A stretch of DNA of 64,000 bases, from NCBI GenBank assembly GCA_037576195.1, contig CM075101.1, forward strand, positions 37,510,001 to 37,574,000, written 5' to 3'. Of this stretch, positions 1 through 10,850 are shown piece by piece. A program made the translations under genes and the position numbers. Numbering within the stretch: the stretch's first letter is position 1; each line of letters starts with the position of its first letter. Source of the stretch: Phytoseiulus persimilis. Taxonomy: Eukaryota > Arthropoda > Arachnida > Mesostigmata > Phytoseiidae. Below the pieces are notes generated by a model. It was not told where the DNA came from, did no database searches, and worked only from the letters and a program-made list of their open reading frames with translations.

Positions 1-185
1 AACCATTATCTATTCTTCGTCCTCCTCCCTGATGGAGACTGATTCCTGATTGACAAACCTTGCTGTCCTATCTAGCGAGATGCCCATCATGGATGAGTTT
101 AGCTTCGAGGAGTCAATAGAAGATTTGCAGCTCAAATAGCGAAGCAACTAACCCTCCAAGAATAGGTAATCCAGTTGCCTATATT

Positions 186-311
186 GTCATGAAGTTCAAG
201 GAAGCCACATTCAGTCGAGGTACTCCAAAGACGACCGTATCTGGACAGGTAGCCAGAGAGCAGTCAGCGGAGACCACTTGTACGTCACATGCAAGCGATT
301 CTGTGCGCAAG
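186..311. repeat. Duplicate of protease-region segment 1521-1646
   Basis: Bases 186-311 repeat 1521-1646 with only a few substitutions, in the same orientation. The last 29 bases of both (283-311 and 1618-1646) also occur at 3433-3461, at the inner edge of the right LTR. A piece of interior coding sequence therefore sits outside the left LTR, joined to it through a short shared block. A deletion between two tandem element copies, or template switching during reverse transcription, would give this layout. Confidence 0.65.
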
Positions 312-662
312 ACGTGTAGGGAGCGAGAGTAAGGCGAGAGATTGAACAAAAAAGAGACGACGAGACGAACACTGTGGAGTCGAATTGTTGACCCTCACGC
401 CCGTCCCTTTCTTACACCCCAACAGCCCTAGCTTTGGGGTTGAAGCAAGAAGCTCCACTCTCCGGAGTGATTGTGCTTGACCCAGCGTCCAGTCCTTCCC
501 TGTGCCAGCACCTCGAAACCCGTCGACCTTCGCCCGTCCCCGCTCCCGACTTGTGCCCGAGTAAGTTCACCTACTTACTCCGGGAGCGACGGCCTATCTT
601 TTCCCCAGGTCACTAGGACGTCCTGTGAGCGAGCTTCAGCAGATAGCGGAAACATCGTTACA
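283..662 (-). repeat. Long terminal repeat, left copy
   Basis: This segment matches 3433-3773 almost throughout, including the stretch around the shared CTCCGGAGTGATTGTGCTTG. The left copy holds about 37 bp near 380-415 that the right copy lacks, and there are scattered substitutions, so the two copies have diverged since insertion. Read on the minus strand it begins TGTAAC at 662. For a minus-strand element this would be the 3' LTR, but what lies beyond its end (282 down to 186) is a copy of interior protease sequence, so the left side is rearranged. Confidence 0.7.
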
Positions 663-1327
663 GTTGGTGGAGATGCGATCGATCCGCCCTACGGTCGATC
701 GAAATAACGTGTTGAACCGGTGCTAGGATAGGCAATCGTGGGACAGCAGCCCAATACCCGTGGTCTTTCGTACCCGAAGGCAAGACTTCTTTACGAAGAC
801 TTGAAAGTGCCGCGTCACCCCTCGTGGAGGTGCTCAATGCAGCGCGCAATCACAAGCTCAAGATTTGCACTCGACCCAGTGCCCCCCCCCCCCCCAGCAC
901 GATACTTGCTCATGAACCGAAAAATGAAGAATATTTCTTAAAATTAAGAGAGATGTCGAATTATTTCCTTCAGAAATACTCGACGGAAGAGGGAATGTAC
1001 AACGAGCCCTGGACGATCAGAAACTTAGAAGCAGATCAATCATCCGTTCCGACCCGCTTCACAACGACCCAGTCCCTGACGTCAAATCCTGAACGATACG
1101 AATTGGATTCCCGAGTCAACCACTCAACGCCGCAACGTCCAAGACCCGCTGGGGACGAATCTCATCGCCTTCGACCAGTCGCAACGCGGAAATCGAGTCA
1201 AGAAAATGGCTATAGATCTCAGACCGAAACTTCTGATCGCCGAAACACTGCCCAACGGAACAACCCAAAAAGTTGCCAATTTTTCCAATGAGCGAGCTGT
1301 TCTCGCAACATGGCGTCCCGAGAGCCT
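663..1327. other. Unassigned interior of the retroelement
   Basis: About 660 bp between the left LTR and the protease remnant. It contains a run of about 13 C at 882-895 and short open stretches on both strands, none with a domain I recognise. In an intact element this is where polymerase sequence would lie; I see no trace of its motifs. Confidence 0.4.
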
Positions 1328-2123
1328 TCATAAGCAACCGAGACAAAGCGTGCACGTCTCATTTGTTACGAGAGGTGAACGCGGTCTACCAGCTAGAGCA
1401 TCGGAGAACGACAGCGAAGCCGCACGCGAAAGAACAGGCAATAACGTAGGACCCCGCGATGGTCGTCGGAGTCTCAAAGTTGAAAGCCCAAGAGCCGGGC
1501 CGGCTCTTCTCGAGGAGGGAGTCATGAAGTTCAGGGACGCCACATCCAGTCGAGGTACTCCAAAGACGACCGTATCTGGACAGGTAGCCAGAGAGAAGTC
1601 AGCGGAGACCACTTGTACGTCACATGCAAGCGATTCTGTGCGCAAGAATTTGGTGGGATGGCCACCAAATTGCTGGCTTGCAATTGTTTTTCTTCCTGTG
1701 GACGCGTCTATGAACATTGGGTTTCTAGTATGCTTATAATTGGTGAATTCGAATCTAAATTCTCCGTCCCTAAGGTTCAGCCGTGCTCCGTACGTTGTGA
1801 GAAAATCGGCTCCTGATATAATATCCACTGGCAAGCCTGGAACGACAACAAATTCATAGGGGCGAGACTCGTATTCATTGGTGGCGACCTGCAGCATACA
1901 CTTCGATTCCCTTGAAGTTCGACTCCGTTTGCCGCTACTGGGCTCGGTCCGTCTTTTCCGTGAGTCCGAAACGCACTTTTTTTCGGGGCATCAGGTCGGC
2001 GTTGACACAGGACACGTATGCTCCCAAGTAGAGGAGGGCCGTGCAGGTTCCGATACATCGAACTGTCACCTCTGCCTGATTCCGGTTTCGGATCGCCGAT
2101 GTGCTCCTGTCCCTGCAACTTAG
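1328..2123 (-). pseudogene. Retropepsin-like protease remnant
   Basis: Following gag on the minus strand is a retropepsin-like region. The flap-to-C-terminal part is clear near 1760-1850, where a hydrophobic strand is followed by SGADFL, the usual position of the family's I-[IL]-G-x-D-[FW]-L motif. Where the catalytic Asp-Thr/Ser-Gly triad should lie (about 2032-2040) the codons read Tyr-Leu-Gly, and an in-frame stop follows about 70 bp later. The protease is therefore inactive in this copy. The reading frame runs on to 1328 with no recognisable reverse transcriptase. Confidence 0.55.
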
Positions 2124-3269
2124 GACGGTCGGCGAACTTCGTTTCCCGGCTGCGGTTGTGCCGGGCTGGGGCTGCGGTGTGGTCTTCGGTGTTCCCTGGG
2201 CATCCCGGGGCTCTGTGTCCTGCGGGCGTTGAAAGTTCGCGGCCTGGCTGACGGAACTCCTTTCGCCCTGTCGCGGCAGTGCTTAACAACATGGCCAACC
2301 CGGTCGCAGTAATTGCAGATAGGCTTGTTGTCGAAGGTCCGCCAGTCTCCTTCAAAATTTCGACCAAACGGTGAGACGCTTCTTCGTCGGAACTGCGCTG
2401 GGGGTGCTGGGGTCGCTGCGTAGCGGCTCTTTTCCGTTCGGACGGGGCTTCTCGTGCGACGGTGGTCGGCGGGCGTCTGGATTGCCGCTACAGCTGGGGC
2501 CGGTCGGGTGGGTTTGACGGTGCGGTCTCGCGCGTGCTCGGATCGCACTTCGAGGAACTCCCGTAGTCGGTGTTGCTCCCGCGGCGGCGACATCGGAAAA
2601 TTCAGCCTCCGGGATCGAGTTGCCGAAATACTCGATGATCTCCTCGTCGAGCATGCGATTGTCGACCTGGAAGCAGAGCCAATGGACGTGTTCGAGATGG
2701 TCCAACAGCGGCCGGTCCTCGTCCCAGAGGAGGCGTCGCAACCGGAGTTTCGCTTCGGCTGCCTTCCCGATGTCGAAGCGCCTCAGAAAGGCCCGCTTGG
2801 AGTCCTTCCACGTGGCCCACCGGCCCTGCATGTTCTCGGCCCATTGGATGGCCGCTCCGGTCGTGTAGAGGTCCACCGTCTGGATCCGGAACGCTTCGTC
2901 CCAATTGTTCTGTAATGCGGCGGTCTCGTACTGTTTGATCCACCTCGCGGCGTCGTCTGATGGCGCGTATTTCTCGGGGTCCCGAGTAATCCTCACCGTG
3001 TGCGGTAGGGAGTTGATGAACGCGCGTTGTCGTTCTTCCGGGTCCGTTGGTCTATCCCCTGACGGTATCTGAGGGCGTGGGGCTGTCTGGACGGCTCCCA
3101 CGAGCTTGCTGGGCTGGCCTGCTTGCGGATTGTCGGTTTGCTGGGGCGTCGTTTGCGGGTTGGTACCCGTTTCGTCATTCGCAGCCTGGGTTTCGCTGGT
3201 GCCGTCTCTTGGTTGGTGCCGCTCTTCGGTCGACGGTTGCGTCACTTTCCCGTTGCGCGTGCCAGTCAT
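2120..3269 (-). pseudogene. gag-like polyprotein remnant
   Basis: The minus strand encodes a hydrophilic N-terminus rich in Thr, Gln and Pro, then a helical capsid-like segment rich in Trp and Arg (about 2600-2990), then an Arg/Pro-rich stretch and a zinc knuckle of the form CX2CX4HX4C at about 2277-2320. The upstream frame (to about 2600) and the frame carrying the knuckle (2593-2120) differ, so at least one frameshift sits near 2590-2600. This pattern (capsid-like domain plus nucleic-acid-binding knuckle) is typical of LTR retrotransposon gag. I did not assign a family. Confidence 0.65.
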
Positions 3270-3432
3270 CTCGTTTTGCGTTCGGTCGGGTCTCTAAGGG
3301 TCAAGTGTATGCTTAGGATCGGGCGTTAGGGGCGCTGGAAGGGGGGTGGTGCTGGGGCACTGTGGTTATTTTAGGGTCCTTCCAGGCTTGCCTGACATCC
3401 TATCTTATCTTTCCTAATTTTCAAGAAATATC

Positions 3433-3773
3433 CGTCACATGCAAGCGATTCTGTGCGCAAGACGTGTAGAGAGCGAGACTGAGGCGAGACTGGAGAGATT
3501 GAATAAAAAAGAGAAGACGAGGCGAACCTTTCTTCCACCCCAACAGCCCTAGCTTTAGAGTTGAAGCAAGAAGTTTTACTCTCCGGAGTGATTGTGCTTG
3601 ACCCAGCGTCCAGTCCTTCCCTGTGCCAGCACCTCGAAACCCGTCGACCTCCGCTCCCGACTTTAGCCCGAGTAAGTTCACCTACTTACTCCGGGAGCGA
3701 CGGCCTATCTCTTCCCCAGGTAACTAGGACGCCCTGTGAGCGAGCTTTAGCAGATAGCGGGAACATCGTTACA
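3433..3773 (-). repeat. Long terminal repeat, right copy
   Basis: Direct repeat of 283-662. Because the gag-like reading frame begins just inside it on the minus strand (3269 downward), this is the 5' LTR of the element. On the minus strand it starts TGTAAC at 3773 and ends near 3433, after which the sequence no longer matches the left copy. I found no convincing tRNA primer-binding site next to it. Confidence 0.7.
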
Positions 3774-6312
3774 ATATAATACTCCAGTTGCTCACATTTG
3801 GGTCAGCTCGCGCGAGTTGTCTCAATTTCTCTGAAGATCTCGAGGTTCGAGGTCATCCAAAAACACAATCAGTGTTCCTTGACCCCGAAGAAAGTGGGGG
3901 GGGGGGGACGAATCCGCCCCGGGCATCATGAAGGCTCGCTGCGCCACTGATTCGAAGCGTGAGCTGAATTCCGATCAAACTTATACTGTTCTGCTCACAA
4001 ACGGCCTTGAGGCGCACTCTCACTCAAGTGTTGAGCATCATCGGGTGAGGGGAACTCAACATCAGGCGAGAAATCACTCAATTCCCCGTTTCTTCACCAG
4101 AGAGAGTGTTGAGGAAGAGTATATGTCAGATAAGGCGGTCCTAGTATCCGGCGTCGCACATGAAGTGCCCCATATGCCCCGTCTCGATGTCAAAATGGGT
4201 GTATCTCGGGATACTCTCTGAGCACGGTGCTCATTCTGGGAGAGGATTGGCACACGACGGACACACGCAAGTTCTCTCAAAGACGAAAAAAGGTCCGTCA
4301 AGACCGCGGGCCGCCTTGTGCTCTGACACATCTCGAGTGTGATCGTCGTTCCCGTTTGATCATGATTGACTCTGATACCGGTCCTCCTCGAGTTCAGAAA
4401 GATGTAACTGAACATCTATGGAGGAGCGCTTTCCTCCTCAGAAGTCAGAACAGCTGTACCGCAGCCGGGAAGAGGGGAAACGCCACATTCTCATAAACCG
4501 CCGCATGATACAGGTGTCCAAAGCGAAGCACCAAATTTCGGCTTTCCTTGCTTGGAGGACATGGCTGCGCAGCGCATCACGCAGTTCTAGGTCATGAGAA
4601 AATCCTTCCGAGAATGGACGCCAAGATTTGATCGGGCCCCGGCATACACCCATTTCAGGAAACCGGAGGGAATGAGCGAAATCTGAAAGAATCCCCTCGA
4701 AACGGATCAGAAAAAATGATGCTCCGAAATCGAGGACTGAGACCTCAAAACTCAGAGCGGGTATCGCAATTTTTCAAAATCGAGAGATGACCCGCCCGAG
4801 CTCCATTTGATCGGACCAAATTATTGTTCCCATTTAACGGATCACGGAATTTTTCCGTGTTACGGCGTTGCGGCAAATGTATCCCGTGATACGGAATTAC
4901 GGTGAACTGAACTCATACGAATAGATGACGTTCCATGCACGTATCTAATGCACGAATAACTACGCTGAAATATTCGGACACGGCTGCGCAATGGCCGCCA
5001 GACATGCGAATGATGTACTTCACCATAGCTCGCGCAAAACTGCGAATCATCAATAGGTGGCCTCACGTACCCAAGACAAAGCCGGATGAAACTAATTACA
5101 GGAGATGAGAGACTCTTCGTGGAAAAATTGAACCCACATTCATTCGCAGTTTCGTCTTCAGATTCTTCTTCCTTTGGCAATGAGTAAGGCTGAAAGAAAA
5201 GAAAGTATCGAGAATTGACCGCCGTAGCATCGCTGAGCCAGATTAAGTCGTCTACAAAATGCTTCATCCAAACGCCGGTATGCTCTGGACCTTGGATACA
5301 AATCAAGCTCAACGCTCATGATGTGCTCAAATGGAGAAAATAGTGTTCCCGCATCGTTGCAGCATGTACTCAGTTTTGATCAAGTTTGCTGCGGAACTCA
5401 CACGATCTCATCACTCTTCACGATTTTCGAGCGACTCACTCAGTTTCCGCGATTTTCCGATCCGCTACCGCGACTCGCCCGCGATATTCGCGTTTTAATG
5501 ACCGCAGCCCTAGCAATGAGCCAAGAAAAGAGCCGGTTCACGATCTTGGAGACTCTCAGGCTACTCCAATCGAAGTTCTGTGAATCATCCCCTTTGAACG
5601 AGGATCCAATGCCAGTATCTGAAGCACCGAAATTCGGATCGTGGTGATATTTCCACTGGATACAATCGGCCTCCAAGCACTCTCAGAGTGAAACTTCCTC
5701 CACTTGGGAGAGCTTCATGTTTTTTTTACGAAAATTCTTCAGTTAGCGTCGACTCTTAAGATTTCCGGGCTCCTGCTAGAGAACAAACTGCGATCGAGGC
5801 TCAGTTGAGAACTCCGGAGAATCGTCTCTTGTTGGGCGCTCACTCATTCCCACCATGAAATCTTCCGCGGGTAAGAGCAACCTCTTAATCGGCTAGACCC
5901 TATTATTACGTGCGTAGCACTCGCGGGCAGGCAGCTGCGAGTGCCAATGAGTCAGGGAAACCGTTCCCGCACATCTTCTTCTCATAGCCACAGCACACAC
6001 GTTCATTCGAGGCGCTAGGTGGGTACGAGACTCATATTGGTGTAGATGCTATGCCGTGAGAAGATGCTCAGTTTGAAATCCATACCGATGCTGTGCCTCC
6101 GAATTTTGGGTCGAGTCGACGCCGATCCGAACGATGAGAAATAATTTCGCCTAGTGGGCTGGACGGAGGTAATTTACGGAGGGTTTCAGAATTTGCTTGC
6201 ACTCGAAGATGTTATAAGGAGAATAGAGGAAATCAGGAAGAATTGAAAGCGAGTCGGGGACGAGTAATGCTCTCCTCAGGAAGGACACATCGTGGCTTCA
6301 TGTGCTCTACAA
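3774..6312. other. Gene-poor region
   Basis: I see no supported gene. There is a G homopolymer near 3897-3907 and two short open stretches around 3930-4500 with no recognisable domain. Copies of dispersed repeats may be present but could not be tested. Confidence 0.4.
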
Positions 6313-6921
6313 GGTGATCATATTGGGTCGGGGATTTTTCTCGCCATTTTTCCTCTGACCGTTATTCAGAGCTCAGTGGGCCGATTTCGGAAATTCTCCC
6401 TGCATTTTTGAGTTAAGCAGTTCCTCTTCCCGTTCTTCGTTCCATTTCAATCTCCATTTTTCGAAAACAATCGGATTTTGTTTCCCCTAAAATTCAGAGC
6501 TCGCAAACTTTTCACAGGCGGCGCAGCTAAGCTCGCCCGGTGTTACCATCGTCTGGCTCTCAACTGGGAAGAACTAATGAGCCGAAGCATAAGAATGTCG
6601 GTTGGTCTTTCCGGCAAAAACACCAAAAACGAACGTTGGCTCTTTGTCAGATGGACACCCTCCCACATAACACCGAGCGAACTTAGCTGCGCCGCCTGTG
6701 GACAACTTGCGAGCCCTCTGAATTCGAGGGGGGAGAAAAATCGCTAGTTTCTGAAAAAAATGATTGAAATGGAACGGGGAACGAAGGAATTGGTTGCTGG
6801 GAAAATGTCGTCGAATGGATAGGCTACATTTGCAAGAAGAATTTCCGAAATCTGCCCGCTGAGCTCTGAATAACAGTCAAAAGAAAGATGGCGAAAAAAT
6901 TACCGATCTAATTCGATCACC
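6313..6921. mobile_element. Foldback (long inverted repeat) element
   Basis: The left arm (6313 to about 6550) and the right arm (about 6665-6921) are reverse complements over some 240 bp. Matching blocks include GGTGATC at both tips, GTTATTCAGAGCTCAG (left from about 6362, complement near 6860) and CACAGGCGGCGCAGCTAAG (left about 6517, complement near 6690). The arms carry mismatches and small indels, and weaker pairing continues toward the centre, leaving only a short loop. There is no transposase frame. This is the structure of a foldback element or large MITE. I could not establish a target-site duplication. Confidence 0.75.
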
Positions 6922-6994
6922 CTGCATACCAGGGGTCGTCAAACTTTGTGCCGCGGTTTGCCGTGATGGATGTCAAACGATGCCTCCCCTCGTT

Positions 6995-7240
6995 CTCACA
7001 GTGAGTTGATATCGGCCCGTTCTGATCAAAAATTTCCCTCGTTCTCACCGTTCGGTGATGATTCCGGCGTTGATCTGACCATACTTTTCGGGGTTCACGG
7101 AGCTGATTCCGGAGTCCATGTGACCAGCTTTTCAGGGTCCATGGAGGTGAATCCTAGGTCGTAGGAGTGTTAGCCATCGTTTTCTATGAGTAATAGGTCG
7201 ATCCGAGCACCTCTCTGAGATTCCATGGAGGTGATCGAGT
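6995..7240. repeat. Degenerate short tandem repeat, about 45-bp unit
   Basis: Successive stretches follow one pattern: GATTCCGG, then TGATCTGACCA or CCATGTGACCA, then TTTTC.GGGTTCACGGA or its variant. At least two clear units lie at about 7050-7145, with degraded partial copies on each side. A unit with the same order of words occurs near 63636-63690. Confidence 0.5.
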
Positions 7241-7788
7241 ATACAAGAATCGACATCGGAATCACCGACACGGACCCCGATAATTGCGCTCAAATTGACC
7301 TGGGAATCACCACCATGGTATGATCAGACCGAGGCGGAAGTTTGTTGGGGAAGTTTGACGACCTCTGCTCTGTACGTTATGCCTCTTACTTTCACGATGA
7401 CTTGGTCGAACAAGGCCGAGTTCGCCAACATCCATCGGAGTGCATCAACATACATTGCAGCAGTCGTCTTAATAGAACAATGGTAGTTTGTAATTCATTT
7501 CTTCGAAGCGTCATGGAGAAACCATGGCAACGGGAGATTTCCAGACCGAGCCAAACAATATAGTTCGATCGATCCACGCATTCACGGAAAGTATCTCTTC
7601 ATTCCTGCGAACAAAAAGCTCTCGATCAATAATTCAGTGCTTCGCACTCCTTTATTGACCAGCATTCAGTCAACACCAGGGGCTTGCCTGTTGCACCTCA
7701 AGATAGCTCTCTTGAAATCTCTCACACAGCGCTGCGAACTCACTGTGAACGAAATATCGCAGCGTAATTGGTTTTGATAACATCGTGA

Positions 7789-7794
7789 TTTATT
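7789..7794 (-). terminator. Polyadenylation signal for HYOU1
   Basis: On the minus strand this reads AATAAA and lies about 195 bp past the HYOU1 stop codon, the usual distance for a short 3' UTR. Confidence 0.55.
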
Positions 7795-7988
7795 AGAATA
7801 AATAATAATATGTATTTACAAGCGTATCAGGGAGAAATTCAGTTTTCAGTCCTCGAGTCGCTCTTCCACCCTGGCGCTCCTTAGCTGATCATGTGATTAG
7901 TCGAAAATCCAGCCATAGCAGCGAGGAATGCTTCGAAGTTTGCTTTCTACCCCTCTGTTTGCGTCCATCCCCGGAATTTGAAGAGATC

Positions 7989-10850
7989 CTAGAGTTCGCT
8001 GTGCATGTCGCCCTTGTTCGAGTCCTGGGGGTCGGTAACAGGGAGTTCGGCTGCCGGCTCTTGAGGGAGAGAAGTCTTCTCATCTTGCTCAGGAGCAGGT
8101 AGCTCAGGATTCGGCTGCGTCTCCTCCAAAGGTTTCTCGTCCTCAATAACTTCTTCTTCGACTTCGGTAGGCTTCTCCTCATCCGTTATTGGTATCTTGG
8201 CCTCCTGCTCCTTCTTGACCTTCTTCTTGGGCGGTGCGTAACGAGCTTTGTTCATCAGATATTTGGTTTCACGATCGAGGGCCTGGATCTTTTCAAAAAT
8301 CATCTTCATAGTGAGTTTCGGGTTCTCACTCAGAGGAGTCTTCAGCTGGATCTCGGTCTGCTCAGCCACCCATGTCTGTGTTTCTAGAATGGTTGTTCCG
8401 AGAGTTTCGAGCTCGACCTTCGTGAAAACACTCTCGTCAGCCGGAACTTTTTCAAGGTTCGTGAGGTAGTCTTTAGATATTTTGAGAAGGTTGTTGAGTG
8501 AGTCGAGCGCTTGAGGGCGATCCCTGTGCTCATTCACCCGATCGATGATGTCTTTCGCAACGACAGCCACTGAGGCCAGCTTTCCTTTTAGTGTTTCGGT
8601 ATCAGCAGCATCCGATTCGTACTCGAGCCATTCCTGCTCCTTGTTGAGAGCTTCACGAATTTTGGTCCTCTCGTCCTCAGTGGAAGCGTTCTGGTATTCC
8701 TCTGTTTCGAGTTTGTCCTTGGTTTCATGGAGGAAAGATTCGAGCGCGTTCCTCGCTTTATCTAGAGCGAGTCGAGCGGTGTCTTTGTCATCAAGTTCTT
8801 GTAGTTTCTTAGCCGAGGCTTTTGTATACTCATTATCTACTTGGGGCATATCGAGGACGCTGACTTCCTTCTCCAGTTTTTCCTTGACTTCAACCTTCTT
8901 GGTTACGTTCTTCTTTTCCTTAGCTTCGACGGCTTCTTTAGGCTTCTCTTGGTCATCTTTTGGTGTACCCTCAGCCTCAGCGGCTTTCTCGGTTTCTGCA
9001 CCTCCAGTGGTTCTGTTCTCGGCGGTTTCGGATTTCGCGTCTGGAGTAGGTTCGCTTGGTCTTCCGTCAGATGCCTTGTCGCCCCCTTCGGGTTCTGGAT
9101 TCTCGGCCGGGGTAGGAGTGGCTTCTTCATTGCCGCCTCCGAACATCTTGTCGAACTGAGCCTTTATCTTATCCAGAGTGCTGGCTTCGGCCTCTTCGAC
9201 TTGTTCCTTCTCGAACAGAGTTTCGACCTGATCGATGTGGAAAATTCCAGAAGCGTCCATAGACATGTGAATGCGAACACCTTTGGGTTCGGCCTCTTCT
9301 GTCGGGTATTTTGTGAGAGATTCAGCAACACCTTTGATCAGCACACTTGAGATGTTGCTGGACGTGCCGATGAGAGATTGTTCTTTTTTCGGGAGGAATG
9401 ACAGATCGCCGTAGTTGACGTAGACCGTGAAGTCGTTCTGCATCCGTGTGGCGAGGATCGTTTTACGCTTGGGGAACTCGTTGTTGCGATTGAAGATCAC
9501 TCTCTGGATGTTCTTGGCTCCGTCGCGGCTGAATTCCACTTGGATCGGGTAGAGATTTGCGTCCTTGGCAACGAATGTCAAAACCTTGAAACCTTTGGAG
9601 AGGTAGGCGGCCTGGTACGCCGCTCCCATGGCTGCGGCTTCGTCGGCGTTGATGCTCTTCGACAGACGTTTGCCTTTCAGGTATTCCTCCAAGATTTGTT
9701 GAATCTTCGGGATGCGGGTGTTGCCCCCGACGACGATGACCTGGCTGATTTCGTCGAGACCAATTTCTGAGCTAGCGAGAGCATCTTCGATCGGCTGGGT
9801 TACCCGAGCGAAGAGATCCGCACACATGTCCTCGAATTCCTGTCGGGTCACGCCAACCTTGAGATCAATATCTTCCATGACGTTTTCAACCTGAGCATTG
9901 ATTTCGGTGTTTGCGCTAAGGATTTTTTTCACTCGTTCTGCCTCTTTATACAGCTTGAACAGAGCCCTGGTGTTCTCGCGAACTTTCTTTGAAGCTTTCT
10001 TCAATGCGTCGAATTTGTCAGCCAAGTGTTCCCCGAGTCGATGCTTGAACTCGAGACCGCCGAGATCCCTGTCGTAACCGACTCCTCTGACTGTGAGCAC
10101 CGGAGCCGTTTCAACGTAGCCGCGGTCCTTGGTTTTCGCAGTCTGATACGAAATTATCGATGCTGTTGTACTTCCGGTACCCATGTCGTAGAACAAAATG
10201 TTCGTTGCGGTCCCATTGAACTCCTTACGACGGAAAGCTCCATAGTTCAAGGCGATCGCGGTGTTGTCGTTCATCAGTTGGAGGAGGTTGATGCCGGCGA
10301 TCTTCACCGCTCGAGCAAACGCCCGGCGTTCGGCCTGGTTGAAGAATGCCGGAACAGTAATGACAGCATCTTTGACTTTCTGACCAGCTGTCGCCTGCGC
10401 CGTATCTTGTGCATGCTTCAAAATCATTCCAATGAGCTCCTCAACCGAGAAGCGCATGCCTTCCGGATGGGTGAAGACTACACCACCAGTCTGATCGTCC
10501 GAGCTCAGCTGATAGTAGGGAAACTTCTTCTGGAATTCCTGCACGATGGGGTGATCGAGGGGTTTGCCGATCAGATGCAGGAAGTTAGCGAAAGCTTTGT
10601 TCGGGAACTTTGTTTGCGTGTTGAGGGCCATATCGCCGTACTGACGTTCGCCATCTCGAAACGCGATCACAACGGGGGTCTTCCGCTGGGAGTCTCTATT
10701 CAAGCAGATTTCCATCGGCATTCCAGGTGACACGACTGCGATTTTCATCCATTCGGATCCCAAGTCCACCGACATCACAGCGAGGGAGTGCGCAGTGAGA
10801 AATACGCCACTCAGTGTGAGCAAGGTGAACGCGAGGCCTGGCCACCTCAT
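7989..10850 (-). CDS. HYOU1: Hypoxia up-regulated protein 1 (ER HSP110-family chaperone)
   Basis: One open frame gives 953 residues (vertebrate HYOU1 is about 1,000) with no intron. The Met at 10850-10848 is chosen because it begins a signal peptide (MRWP, then a hydrophobic core ending near AHS) directly before the first nucleotide-binding strand, VDLGSEWMKIAVV. Other HSP70-fold motifs follow: ILFYDMGTGSTTASII and VIVVGGNTRIPKIQQIL. A long acidic, low-complexity loop (Glu/Pro/Ala-rich) and a helical C-terminal domain match the HSP110/GRP170 class. The last four residues, HSEL, resemble the KDEL-type ER retrieval signal. The frame stays open for 87 codons upstream, which I regard as 5' UTR. 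In the ER lumen the protein acts as a holdase and as nucleotide-exchange factor for BiP. It is divergent from XBP1, whose product activates ER chaperone genes. Confidence 0.95.
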   Translation of the reverse strand: MRWPGLAFTLLTLSGVFLTAHSLAVMSVDLGSEWMKIAVVSPGMPMEICLNRDSQRKTPVVIAFRDGERQYGDMALNTQTKFPNKAFANFLHLIGKPLDHPIVQEFQKKFPYYQLSSDDQTGGVVFTHPEGMRFSVEELIGMILKHAQDTAQATAGQKVKDAVITVPAFFNQAERRAFARAVKIAGINLLQLMNDNTAIALNYGAFRRKEFNGTATNILFYDMGTGSTTASIISYQTAKTKDRGYVETAPVLTVRGVGYDRDLGGLEFKHRLGEHLADKFDALKKASKKVRENTRALFKLYKEAERVKKILSANTEINAQVENVMEDIDLKVGVTRQEFEDMCADLFARVTQPIEDALASSEIGLDEISQVIVVGGNTRIPKIQQILEEYLKGKRLSKSINADEAAAMGAAYQAAYLSKGFKVLTFVAKDANLYPIQVEFSRDGAKNIQRVIFNRNNEFPKRKTILATRMQNDFTVYVNYGDLSFLPKKEQSLIGTSSNISSVLIKGVAESLTKYPTEEAEPKGVRIHMSMDASGIFHIDQVETLFEKEQVEEAEASTLDKIKAQFDKMFGGGNEEATPTPAENPEPEGGDKASDGRPSEPTPDAKSETAENRTTGGAETEKAAEAEGTPKDDQEKPKEAVEAKEKKNVTKKVEVKEKLEKEVSVLDMPQVDNEYTKASAKKLQELDDKDTARLALDKARNALESFLHETKDKLETEEYQNASTEDERTKIREALNKEQEWLEYESDAADTETLKGKLASVAVVAKDIIDRVNEHRDRPQALDSLNNLLKISKDYLTNLEKVPADESVFTKVELETLGTTILETQTWVAEQTEIQLKTPLSENPKLTMKMIFEKIQALDRETKYLMNKARYAPPKKKVKKEQEAKIPITDEEKPTEVEEEVIEDEKPLEETQPNPELPAPEQDEKTSLPQEPAAELPVTDPQDSNKGDMHSEL

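Larger units (their letters stand above)
283..3773 (-). mobile_element. Decayed LTR retroelement
   Basis: Two direct repeats of about 340-380 bp (283-662 and 3433-3773) flank an interior whose recognisable coding sequence lies on the minus strand: a gag-like region with a CCHC zinc knuckle, then a damaged aspartic-protease region. On the minus strand both repeats start TGTAAC. I see no reverse transcriptase, RNase H or integrase, and only about 2.8 kb lies between the repeats, so the copy is internally deleted or non-autonomous. The gag and protease regions carry frame breaks. The order gag-protease fits a Ty3/Gypsy- or Bel/Pao-type element, but without the polymerase the class is open. No target-site duplication was identified. 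Confidence 0.72.
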
